A model generated the notes under the pieces. That model saw nothing but the letters and a program-made list of their open reading frames with translations. It did not search any database and was not told the origin of the DNA. Shown in pieces: positions 8,650 through 17,145 of a stretch of 64,000 bases of DNA (within the stretch, counting starts at the first letter, position 1; each line of letters starts with the position of its first letter). The position numbers and the translations under genes are program-made. This stretch comes from Planctomycetes bacterium B3_Pla (GTDB lineage Bacteria > Planctomycetota > Phycisphaerae > Sedimentisphaerales > Anaerobacaceae), in assembly GCA_005223045.1 (NCBI GenBank), contig NJBM01000003.1:186001-250000 (forward strand), in the 5' to 3' direction.

Positions 8650-11550
8650 TCAATCGGAAACGCCGGCCCCGCGAATAGTCTCAACCCAATGCACGGCATT
8701 GACATTCGTGCCGTCGGCAATCTGATGGCGGCAACTGAAACCACAAGCCACGACGGCGGCTCCCTCTTCACGGCTGCGCACAGCAGGAAGCAGGCGGTCT
8801 TCGGCGATCTGCACCGAAAGTTCGTAGTGCTCCTTCTCGTGGCCGAACGAGCCGGCCATGCCGCAGCATCCTGAATCGACCTCGGAAACGGCCAGTCCCG
8901 GCACACGACCGAGCAGCTCCTTCATCGCCCCGGTGCCGTAGAGCGATTTCTGGTGGCAGTGGCCGTGAATGAGAATCTTTTCAAACGGCGAGCTAAATTC
9001 GCAATCGAGACGACCCTGCCGGACTTCGCGAGCCAGGAATTCATCGATCATCATTACGTTCTCTTTTATGCGTGCGCCGAGCTGCTCATCGTCGATCAGA
9101 TCGGGCAAATCGTCCGTCAGGGCCGACCAACAGGCAGGCTCACAGACGACAACTTTCAGGCCCTGCTCGATGTGGCGATCCAGGTTGCGAAGCGTTTTTT
9201 CGCCCTTGATTCTGGCGTCACGCAAAAAACCGTGGCTGATTTTCGGTCGCTGGCAGCACCCGGCATCAGCCAACGTCACCTCGTATCCGCACGATTCAAG
9301 CAGTTCGACAGCCGAGATGCCGACATTCGTCTGGTGGTAGTTCATGTAGGTATCGTCGAATAGCACAATTTTTTTTGTTAGCCGGCCATTCGGCCCGGAT
9401 CGTCCGGCGAACCATTTGGGAAACGGCACTGCGGCATATCTGGGAGGTTTGCGGCGACTGTCGAAACCGGTGACCACTTCGAGAATCTTTCGGAAAAGCC
9501 ACGTTTCCTGGGAAAAGTTCACTATCGGGGCCATTCGCCCCGCCATGATCCTTGCCATTGTAGTCGAGCCGGCAACGAGTCGCTCTCTCAGACTCACGCC
9601 GTGAGCATCGAGCTGTTTTTGCAGAAACTCGCTTTTAAGCCGAGTCACATCCACATTGCTGGGACATTCGGACTTGCAGCTCTTACACGATAGGCACAGC
9701 TCCATGACATCGTAGAGGCGCTCGCTCGTCATCCCGTCCGGGCCAAGCTGCCCTGTCATCGCCAGACGCAATGCGTTTGCCCGGCCGCGGGTCGAATGTT
9801 CCTCGTCCAGTGTAGCCCGATAGCTCGGACACATGGTTCCGTCAAGTTTCTGCCGGCACGCACCCACGCCCGTACACATCTCGACCGCAGCGGCGAAGCT
9901 GCCGTCCTCGCGGTAATGGTATTCGGTGGCTTCTGCGGGTGTTTTGTATTCGGCGCCGTAGCGCAGGTCCTGATCCATCGGATTGGTATCGACTATCAGG
10001 CCCGGATTCATCAGGCCCGCCGGGTCGAACAGTTGCTTTGTCCGGCGAAAGGCCTCGTACACTTGAGATCCGAAGAACCTTTCCAGGAACGGGCTTCGGA
10101 CGCGGCCGTCACCGTGCTCACCGCTCCAGGCGCCGCCGTAATCCTTTACCAACCCGAAAGCATATTCGGCAATTTCCTTCATGTGGTCGATGTCGCCCTG
10201 GTCCTTCAGGCTTAAAACCGGCCTGATGTGAATTGTGCCGACGCTGGCGTGGGCGTACATCGCCACCCGGATCCCTCGCTGCTTGCAGAATTTCGATATC
10301 TGATCGACATAGTCCGGCAGCGACTTGATCGGAACACAGGAATCCTCGATGAAAGCAAGCGGCTTGCGGTCGCCCTTTACGCCGAGCATCAAGCCTAAAC
10401 CGTTCTTCCTGACGCTCCAGACTTTGGCCTGTTCGGCTGGTTCGGTTATCACCGGCCAGACGTAGCCGAGCTTCTTCTTTTTAAGGTCCGCGGCAAGAGT
10501 CCGGCACTTCTTCTCAGCTTCTTTGGGCGTCTCGCCGAAAAACTCAACCACGAGGATGGCCTGCGGGTCGCCCTGGATAAAGCCGCACAGCGGCGCGATC
10601 CCGAGGTTCTTACGGGCCATGACTATCACGTCGGAGTCTAATATCTCCACGGCGGACGGTTTATGCTTCAAGATCGCGGCAACGGTGCGAATGCCATCAA
10701 GCAACTCGGCGAAATGGACAGTGCATAACGCTTTGCTCTTCGGCAGCGGTTCCAGGTTGAGTTTGGCATCGAGAAATATGCTTAACGTGCCTTCGCTTCC
10801 AACCAGCAGGTTGGTCAGGTTCCAGCGGTCGGTGTTGATAAAGGAATCGAGATTGTAGCCGCTGACACGGCGCATCACCTTGGGGAATCGCTTCTCGATC
10901 TGGCTGCTGTTTGTTTCTATGACCTTCTTAAAGCCGCTGAGTATTTCCGCCTCACGAGCATTTGAGCCGTCCGATTTGGCCCGCTCGGCGTACTCGTCCA
11001 GCGAAAGCTCCTCTAATTCCAGCGTAGTTCCGTCCGAGAGCAAGACCTTTCCGGCCAGCACATGATCGCACGTCCGGCCGTAGATGATACTCTTGGTTCC
11101 GGATGAGTTATTCCCCATCATGCCGCCGATAGTGGCCCGATTGCCCGTGGCCGGATCAGGGGCAAAGAGCAAGCCGTGCTTGGCCAGCTCGGCATTAAGC
11201 TCATCGAGGACTATCCCCGGCTGGACCCTGACCCAACGATTCTCGACGTTTAGTTCGAGAATCTTGTTCATGTACTTGGAAAAATCGACAACCATACCCG
11301 GACCAATCGCCTGGCCGCCCAGGCTTGTGCCGCCGCCGCGAGAAACAATGGTAACGTTGTACTCGACCGCTGTTTTCACTGCCGCACGCACATCCGCTTC
11401 ATCGCGCGGCAATACCACACCTATCGGTGTGATCTGATACATGCTCGCATCGGTCGCGTAGATACCTCGCGTGACCTCATCGAAAGAAACGTCGCCCCTG
11501 ATGCGGTCACGAAGCGCCCGCTCGAATTTTTCAAGTCTTGTCTTTTCCAC
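8650..11550 (-). CDS. FAD-binding and 4Fe-4S oxidoreductase, D-2-hydroxyacid dehydrogenase type
   Basis: A 966-residue fusion resembling YdiJ/GlcD-type enzymes. Order of domains: N-terminal FAD-binding type 4 (VSRGGGTSLGGQ near residue 100), FAD-linked oxidase C-terminal domain (SGEHGDGRVR near 480), ferredoxin-type clusters (CTGVGACRQ... and CLSCKSCKSECPSNVD near 620), and C-terminal CCG-type cysteine-rich domains (CCQRPK, CEPACWS, GHCHQKS, SGCCGMAGSFGHE). The family oxidises D-lactate, glycolate or D-2-hydroxyglutarate and passes electrons to the chain. Start: GTG at 11550, preceded by AAGGAG five bases upstream. It lies 34 bp downstream of the DUF1080 gene. Substrate not determined. Confidence 0.9.
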   Translation of the reverse strand: MEKTRLEKFERALRDRIRGDVSFDEVTRGIYATDASMYQITPIGVVLPRDEADVRAAVKTAVEYNVTIVSRGGGTSLGGQAIGPGMVVDFSKYMNKILELNVENRWVRVQPGIVLDELNAELAKHGLLFAPDPATGNRATIGGMMGNNSSGTKSIIYGRTCDHVLAGKVLLSDGTTLELEELSLDEYAERAKSDGSNAREAEILSGFKKVIETNSSQIEKRFPKVMRRVSGYNLDSFINTDRWNLTNLLVGSEGTLSIFLDAKLNLEPLPKSKALCTVHFAELLDGIRTVAAILKHKPSAVEILDSDVIVMARKNLGIAPLCGFIQGDPQAILVVEFFGETPKEAEKKCRTLAADLKKKKLGYVWPVITEPAEQAKVWSVRKNGLGLMLGVKGDRKPLAFIEDSCVPIKSLPDYVDQISKFCKQRGIRVAMYAHASVGTIHIRPVLSLKDQGDIDHMKEIAEYAFGLVKDYGGAWSGEHGDGRVRSPFLERFFGSQVYEAFRRTKQLFDPAGLMNPGLIVDTNPMDQDLRYGAEYKTPAEATEYHYREDGSFAAAVEMCTGVGACRQKLDGTMCPSYRATLDEEHSTRGRANALRLAMTGQLGPDGMTSERLYDVMELCLSCKSCKSECPSNVDVTRLKSEFLQKQLDAHGVSLRERLVAGSTTMARIMAGRMAPIVNFSQETWLFRKILEVVTGFDSRRKPPRYAAVPFPKWFAGRSGPNGRLTKKIVLFDDTYMNYHQTNVGISAVELLESCGYEVTLADAGCCQRPKISHGFLRDARIKGEKTLRNLDRHIEQGLKVVVCEPACWSALTDDLPDLIDDEQLGARIKENVMMIDEFLAREVRQGRLDCEFSSPFEKILIHGHCHQKSLYGTGAMKELLGRVPGLAVSEVDSGCCGMAGSFGHEKEHYELSVQIAEDRLLPAVRSREEGAAVVACGFSCRHQIADGTNVNAVHWVETIRGAGVSD

Positions 11551-11584
11551 TTTACTCCTTCAGACTCATATCCTGTCGACGTTC

Positions 11585-12379
11585 TTAGTCGGCAAGCTCG
11601 CGAATCCAGACGTTGCGATATTGTACCGGGTTACCATGATCCTGCAGTGAAATCGGCCCCTTGTCCTCATGCGGCTCATAGTCGGATATCGCGTGCTTGC
11701 CTCGCCAGCCTGTTCCTCCCTGAAGCACGACATGATCGTGGACGAGCACACCGTTGTGAAGGATCGTGAATGTTGGTTTCCTGACGACATCTTTGTCTTT
11801 GAAAATCGGGCGATGGAAAATAATGTCGTACGATTGCCACTCGCCCGGTTTGGCGCAGGCATTGACCAGCGGGACATTCCTGCCGTAGAGCGCGGCACAT
11901 TGTCCGTCCGGATAGGTATGGTTGTTATATGAATCGAGAACCTGGACCTCGTAGATTCCCATAAGGAACACGCCGCTGTTGCCCCGCCCCTGGCCGGAGT
12001 CTTTTACATCCGAAGGCGTGGCAAACTCAACGTGCAGTTGGCATGAACCGAATTTGCGCTTAGTCTGGATGTAGCCGGCACCCTTGACGGCCTCCATGTA
12101 ACCGTCCCTGACAATCCATTTCGACGCATTGCCCTTGGTGTCGGTCCATTCCGAAAGGTCCGGATCCGTCCCGGCGAACAATTTGACCGCATCACCCGGC
12201 GCCTTCCCCGGCGTTACTTTCGGCGGCGCAGGCCTGTTCACATCATGAACGAGCCATCGACCTGTGTCGGTTTCAACGTACTGTCTTACCTCGCCCTTCT
12301 CGGCCGCCTGCTGAGTGGCACACCCGGCCAAAACCGCAAACCCGCAAGCAGCTACACATAGCAGAACTGTCCTTGTCAT
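11585..12379 (-). CDS. DUF1080 (3-keto-disaccharide hydrolase-like) lipoprotein
   Basis: A 264-residue protein with a lipoprotein signal: hydrophobic stretch then LAGC, with the lipidated cysteine at residue 20. The body shows the DUF1080 concanavalin-like pattern (LFAGTDPDLSEWTDTKGN, WIVRDGYMEA, FGSCQLHVEFATP, NSGVFLMGIYEVQVLDS, and the terminal QYRNVWIRELAD). DUF1080 proteins are abundant in Planctomycetota, and some are linked to 3-keto-glycoside hydrolysis. Start: ATG at 12379 is preferred over 12394 because AAAGGGA lies five bases before it, while 12394 has no Shine-Dalgarno sequence. It heads the leftward block that continues into the FAD/Fe-S gene. Confidence 0.9.
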   Translation of the reverse strand: MTRTVLLCVAACGFAVLAGCATQQAAEKGEVRQYVETDTGRWLVHDVNRPAPPKVTPGKAPGDAVKLFAGTDPDLSEWTDTKGNASKWIVRDGYMEAVKGAGYIQTKRKFGSCQLHVEFATPSDVKDSGQGRGNSGVFLMGIYEVQVLDSYNNHTYPDGQCAALYGRNVPLVNACAKPGEWQSYDIIFHRPIFKDKDVVRKPTFTILHNGVLVHDHVVLQGGTGWRGKHAISDYEPHEDKGPISLQDHGNPVQYRNVWIRELAD

Positions 12380-12394
12380 GATTGTCCCTTTCAT

Positions 12395-12717
12395 AATTTA
12401 GTGCTCTTGGCTGTCTGCCGCCTTCCGACAAGACGAACGGACAGATTATATACGGCTCTTATGATAGCGCCAATAGTAACGTTTCCCGCCGGGGTGACTG
12501 TCCGCGATTTTTCCCGGCCCCGGCACAAAATCCCGCAAAAAAGTTGTTTATCTGCCCACGAATATCTGCTATATTGATATAGGGCGTTTGTGAAGCCATG
12601 AAAAAGCTCTCTTTAGCAAGGGTTAAATGTTGATCTCGGAGGTATTGGTTCCGCGGATTCGTTCCGGCGTCCTTATTTGGGCCGGAGGGTATCTCATGCG
12701 TGGAGGTTTGGTACGAT
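12395..12717. other. divergent intergenic region with probable promoter for the DUF1800 gene
   Basis: 323 bp between divergent genes. An extended -10 element TGCTATATT (12567-12575), with a weak TTGTTT 20 bp upstream (12544-12549), is the best candidate promoter for the rightward DUF1800 gene and would give a leader of about 135 nt. No convincing promoter for the leftward DUF1080 gene was found, and no protein-coding gene is supported here. Confidence 0.4.
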
Positions 12718-15576
12718 ATGGTCACTCGCATATCTTCTCACTTTAGCTTCCTGACCGCACTTTTATTGCCGTGTTTGCTAATTGCCGCTTACGCGGCACG
12801 CTGTTCCGGCGCTATCCCGATCGATCTTGAGAAAGCCGGGCACGTACTCAATCGCATCGCATACGGGCCTTCTGAGGCCGACCTGAGCCGGGTCCGACAA
12901 ATCGGGCTTCAGGCGTACATCGCCGAGCAGCTCGATCCGGCAGGCATCGACGAAAGATCCAACGTGCGCCTAAAGCAAAAAGAAGATGCCCTGTTCACGC
13001 TCAAATTCCCCGCCCGCGAGGTGCCGCTGATCATGGCCGGGGAATTCTGGCGCTACCGCAAAGGCGTCAGCGAACCAGATTCCGCCTGGAACCAGACCGC
13101 ATTCGACGACATTGGCTGGCTCCGCGGCCCTACTGGGATCGGCATGGGGGACGGCGACGACCGGACGGTGCTTACCGACATGCGCCGGATCAACGACGAT
13201 CCCGAGACGCCGGAAGACGAAGGCCGACCGGGCTATCTGTCGGTGTACCTGCGGCGAACGTTCCAGTTGGACGCCGAATCGCTGGCAGCAATCGGCGATC
13301 TGATCCTCAGGGTCGATTACGACGACGGGTTCAGAGCTTACCTTAACGGCGTTCAGGTAGCTATGGCCAACCTGCCGGGCGGAAGGATAGTGCTCTACAA
13401 CACAAGGGCCACGAGGAGCCATGAGGCGGGCACACCGCAGGACTTCGACATTACCGGGCAAAAGGGCCTGCTTCGCATCGGAGAGAATGTCCTGGCGATC
13501 CAGGTTCATAACAGAACAATCACGAACGGCGATCTGAGCATGATCCCCGAACTTCTCAGCCGTGAGATTCTTCCGGGGCCTGCACGCCGGGTCATCAGGG
13601 GAATTGACGAGCTCCAGCAGCTTGTTCACGTGCGCGGAGTTTACTCGCAGCGGCAGCTCCAGGCGGTCCTCGCCGAGTTCTGGGAGAACCATTTCACGAC
13701 CGATTACGATAAGCTCGCCGAGTATCTTGACGGCCTGCAGAACTCCGATGCGACCGACGCCATGTCGCAGGCCCAGGCCCGGGCCGAGGCGGCACAGATA
13801 GAGTACAAAGAATATCAATTCTTCTACGACAACGCATTAGGCAACTTCGAGGACCTGCTGCTCTACAGTGCGACCAGCCCCAGCATGCTCGTCTATCTGG
13901 ACAATGTTCTGAACATCAAGGGCGCGGCCAACGAGAACTACGCGCGCGAAATTCTGGAACTGTTCGCATTCGGGGTCGATAACCGTTACAGCCAGAAGGA
14001 CATCGAGCAGTTGGCAGAGTGCTTCACCGGCTGGAGCGTCTGCAAAGTCCCGCCGGACCAGGCACAGAGCTTTCCGGCATCGGCCCTGGCGCCTCCTGTC
14101 GAGTGCGAAGTCGAGTTCGAGCAGACTGCGCTAATCAATCTTGGGACTGGCTGGAAATTCTTTAAGGGCATCAAAGAGCCTACCCCGGCAGCCAACGGTG
14201 AACCGACGACAGCCTGGGCCGGCCCCGGATTCGACGACTCCACGTGGCTCCGGGGGACCACAGGAATCGGATACGGAGACGGAGACGATGCAACCGTCCT
14301 GACCGACATGCGCGGGAACTACCTCTCGGTTTACATGCGGCGGCGGTTCATGGCAGCCGATCCGGGCCAGATCGAGAACTTGATTCTGGAAATCGCCTAC
14401 GACGACGGATTCGTGGCCTATCTTAACGGCGACGAGATAGCCCGCAGTGGGAATATGGAAGGTTTGGGATCCCCCCCCGCTCACGACGTGGACACCAATG
14501 GCAATCACGAGGTTACGCAGGGAATCGAATACATCAGTCTCAAGCCCTACCGAAGCCTCCTGACACCCGGCGAGAACGTACTCGCAATCCAGGTACACAA
14601 CGGAACCCTCAACAGTTCCGACTTGTCGATTATCCCCAGGCTCCTTCACCGCCGGATACTGCCGGGAAATATCGAGAACGGGGACCTGAACGGGATATGG
14701 ACATTCCGTTTTGACCCCGACAAATACGACACCGGCGGCAAGACACTTTTTGAGGGCACCCTGTATCGGATCGCGATCCCCGCCGGGCAAGGGGCCGGGC
14801 GCGGCGGACTGGTGGGTCTGGGGGACACGCTGGACATTGTCCAGTCCATGGCGAACCACCCCTCGACCGTAGAGTTCATCTGCATCAAACTTATCCAGAA
14901 GTTCGTGTCCGATGAGATTACACTTGCGACGTATAAGGACGGCACCGCCCCGGCCGAACTCACTAATTTGCTTGCCGATGCTATCGCAGCGTGGAACTTT
15001 ACCGATCCCAAGGGCAATATCGCGACGGTCATGCAGACGATCCTTGATCCGGTGAACCAGTCGAATATCTTCTGGTCGCAGTCAGCGTACCGGAGCAAGG
15101 TCAAGACCCCTATCGAGTACATCAACAGCAGCCTGCGCGCGCTGGACGCAACTGCCGGCGGCAAGGGACTCCCCGGGCTGAACGACGCGATGGGCATGCA
15201 TTTGTTTACGCGGGATGATCCGGATGGCTACTCGGAGCTGGGATTCGACTGGATCGATACGGCATCCATGCTCGAACGAATCGACTTCGTCCGCGAACTA
15301 TCACGGGACAGCAACGCCGAGTATTACTGGGATGCGATTCTTTTTCTCGACGAGCGCAACCTTGAAACCGCGGCACAGATCGTGGACTACTTCGACGAAT
15401 TGCTTTTTCAAAACACTTTGCCCGAAGCAAACAGGAACCTGCTGCTGGAATACCTGGCTACAGACGCAAACGGTGAGCCAAGGCGCCTGAACCGATTGAA
15501 TCCCCAGGATTTCCAGCGGCGGACACAGGAATTTGCCGGCTTGCTGCTAAGTATGCCGCAATGGAACTTTCAGTAA
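12718..15576 (+). CDS. secreted DUF1800 protein with two inserted beta-sandwich modules
   Basis: A 952-residue protein with a signal peptide (hydrophobic residues about 10-28). DUF1800 signatures surround two foreign modules: HVLNRIAYGPSEADL near residue 42 opens DUF1800; FWENHF near 321, NENYAREILELFAFGV near 405-420 and AECFTGWS near 433 continue it; FRFDPDKYD near 663 and later text end it. The modules (about 105-283 and 472-645) resemble each other: WLRG-x-TGIG-x-GDGDD-x-TVLTDM, YLSVY-x-RR-x-F, YDDGF-x-AYLNG, GENVLAIQVHN. They look like galactose-binding-like beta sandwiches. Start: ATG at 12718, with GGAGG 11 bases upstream; the GTG at 12700 is too early for a normal signal peptide. It is followed by a DUF1501 gene, its usual partner. 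Confidence 0.85.
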   Translation: MVTRISSHFSFLTALLLPCLLIAAYAARCSGAIPIDLEKAGHVLNRIAYGPSEADLSRVRQIGLQAYIAEQLDPAGIDERSNVRLKQKEDALFTLKFPAREVPLIMAGEFWRYRKGVSEPDSAWNQTAFDDIGWLRGPTGIGMGDGDDRTVLTDMRRINDDPETPEDEGRPGYLSVYLRRTFQLDAESLAAIGDLILRVDYDDGFRAYLNGVQVAMANLPGGRIVLYNTRATRSHEAGTPQDFDITGQKGLLRIGENVLAIQVHNRTITNGDLSMIPELLSREILPGPARRVIRGIDELQQLVHVRGVYSQRQLQAVLAEFWENHFTTDYDKLAEYLDGLQNSDATDAMSQAQARAEAAQIEYKEYQFFYDNALGNFEDLLLYSATSPSMLVYLDNVLNIKGAANENYAREILELFAFGVDNRYSQKDIEQLAECFTGWSVCKVPPDQAQSFPASALAPPVECEVEFEQTALINLGTGWKFFKGIKEPTPAANGEPTTAWAGPGFDDSTWLRGTTGIGYGDGDDATVLTDMRGNYLSVYMRRRFMAADPGQIENLILEIAYDDGFVAYLNGDEIARSGNMEGLGSPPAHDVDTNGNHEVTQGIEYISLKPYRSLLTPGENVLAIQVHNGTLNSSDLSIIPRLLHRRILPGNIENGDLNGIWTFRFDPDKYDTGGKTLFEGTLYRIAIPAGQGAGRGGLVGLGDTLDIVQSMANHPSTVEFICIKLIQKFVSDEITLATYKDGTAPAELTNLLADAIAAWNFTDPKGNIATVMQTILDPVNQSNIFWSQSAYRSKVKTPIEYINSSLRALDATAGGKGLPGLNDAMGMHLFTRDDPDGYSELGFDWIDTASMLERIDFVRELSRDSNAEYYWDAILFLDERNLETAAQIVDYFDELLFQNTLPEANRNLLLEYLATDANGEPRRLNRLNPQDFQRRTQEFAGLLLSMPQWNFQ

Positions 15577-15616
15577 CACAACATACAGGAATGACAGATA
15601 GAATAAGGAATTGGAC

Positions 15617-16984
15617 ATGAACTGCACACGACGTAATTTCCTCCAGGCCGGAAGCTTGACAGCGTTGGGGGCGGGTCTGAGCTTTCTCAGCCCCGAAATC
15701 TTCAAGCAAAGAATCCTTGCGAACATAACTGACGAAGACACAAAGCTGATCTTCATTTTCCAGCGCGGCGGCAATGACGGCGTTAACACGGTCATTCCGT
15801 ACGGGGATCCCGAGTATAACACCGCTAATCGCCCGACCCTGTTCATCCCGCGCGCCAGCGCGATTGATCTCGGCAACGACTTCGCGGGCCTGCATCCGCG
15901 CATGGCCCCTATGATGGAGATATACAACCACCCGAACCTGACAGGTCTCGACGGACCGGGCAACCTGGCCATCATCCACCGCGTCGGTTACGCCGGGCAG
16001 TCGAAGTCCCACTTCGACAGCCAGCAGTACTGGGAAAACGGCGCGCCCGGAGATCCGGCGTTCGAGGAAGGCATGATCTATCGCCAGGTCGCTTTGACCA
16101 TGAACCCGGTGGAGAATAACCTGGTCGCCGCGGCTATGTCCAATTCGCAGATGGTGGCTCTCAAAGGCCCTTTGCCGGTTCCGACGATTCAGAACGCCGA
16201 AACTTACAGCTTCTCGAGCGATCCCGCCGAGTCGAGCAAATTCATTGGCCGGCTGCCCTCCACACCGCAGGGACCCGACGGCGGCGGTTTGCTGGGCGCG
16301 TATGGCGGCCCACGCGACTTCGCCGACAAACCCTACCGCGACCTGGTTTACGACACGGGCCTGGCGCTGACCAACTCGATGAGCATTGTGCAGGATGCCG
16401 TAGCCCAGGGCCCGTACGAGCCTTCCGGAGGAGCGGTCTATCCCGGCGGCGGCTTCGGCAACAAACTGGCACAGATCGCCATGCTCATCAAGCGAACTCA
16501 GGCCCGGGTGCTCGGCGTCAACATAGGAGGCTGGGACAACCACACCAACCAGGGAAAAATATATGGTCGTCAGGGGAACTTGCTGGCCCAGGTGGCCCAG
16601 GGATTTCAAGCACTTTACCGTGACCTGCAAGACCAGTGGGACAAGCTGATCATCGTAACCATGACGGACTTCGGCCGGACCTCGAAGGAAAACGGCAGCA
16701 AGGGCACCGATCACGGCCACGCCTGCGCGATGTTTGTCGCCGGCGGCCGGGTCCGAGGCGGGGTCTATAACTGCGATGCATCCACCTGGGCGGCCGGAGA
16801 TATGTTTAGCTCACAGGGACGCTACATTCACAGGAATACCGACTACCGGGCCGTTTTCGGGGAAATCTTCACGCGGCACTTCGGTGACAGCCGGGGAATG
16901 CTCGAGCAGGTAATTCCAAGCTACGCGCAGGCGACCCTGGATAATCCCGGAGATTTCGAGCCTCTTAACTTCCTTCCCGCGTAG
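15617..16984 (+). CDS. DUF1501 (sulfatase-fold-like) Tat-exported protein
   Basis: A 455-residue protein with a twin-arginine signal (TRRNFLQAGSLTALGAG at residues 4-20). The DUF1501 family belongs to the alkaline phosphatase/sulfatase-like fold, supported here by FIFQRGGNDGVNTVIPYGD near residue 49, a central GGWDNHTNQG and a late MTDFGRTSKENGSKGTDHGH. Partners are typically DUF1800 proteins; the pair is abundant in Planctomycetota without a confirmed activity. Start: ATG at 15617, with AAGGA seven bases upstream; a TTG at 15611 is too close to that site. It is 40 bp downstream of the DUF1800 gene, so the two are probably one operon. Confidence 0.9.
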   Translation: MNCTRRNFLQAGSLTALGAGLSFLSPEIFKQRILANITDEDTKLIFIFQRGGNDGVNTVIPYGDPEYNTANRPTLFIPRASAIDLGNDFAGLHPRMAPMMEIYNHPNLTGLDGPGNLAIIHRVGYAGQSKSHFDSQQYWENGAPGDPAFEEGMIYRQVALTMNPVENNLVAAAMSNSQMVALKGPLPVPTIQNAETYSFSSDPAESSKFIGRLPSTPQGPDGGGLLGAYGGPRDFADKPYRDLVYDTGLALTNSMSIVQDAVAQGPYEPSGGAVYPGGGFGNKLAQIAMLIKRTQARVLGVNIGGWDNHTNQGKIYGRQGNLLAQVAQGFQALYRDLQDQWDKLIIVTMTDFGRTSKENGSKGTDHGHACAMFVAGGRVRGGVYNCDASTWAAGDMFSSQGRYIHRNTDYRAVFGEIFTRHFGDSRGMLEQVIPSYAQATLDNPGDFEPLNFLPA

Positions 16985-17057
16985 AACAGGTTGTAGCCGA
17001 ACGCTGCCGAAGCAAGTGTCTGACGAAGGGAATTGCTCTACACCCTAATACGAGCTG

Positions 17058-17086
17058 TTGACTCACCGACTTGTTTGTCGTACTTT
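17058..17086 (+). promoter_or_regulatory. possible sigma70-type promoter for the glycosidase-like gene
   Basis: TTGACT (17058-17063), a 17-bp spacer and TACTTT (17081-17086). The -10 matches only half of the consensus. It lies 60 bp before the start. Confidence 0.35.
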
Positions 17087-17145
17087 GTGAAGTACGCAGG
17101 GAGGGATCTATGCGCCGTAATGGCTTGTGAAAGGGAAACATAGTG

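Noticed and set aside
12970..13818. 282-codon minus frame inside the DUF1800 gene
   Set aside because: No start site, signal or domain; it is antisense to well supported repeated modules.
15458..16720. 420-codon minus frame opposite the DUF1501 gene
   Set aside because: Shadow frame; the + strand has a Tat signal and conserved DUF1501 motifs.
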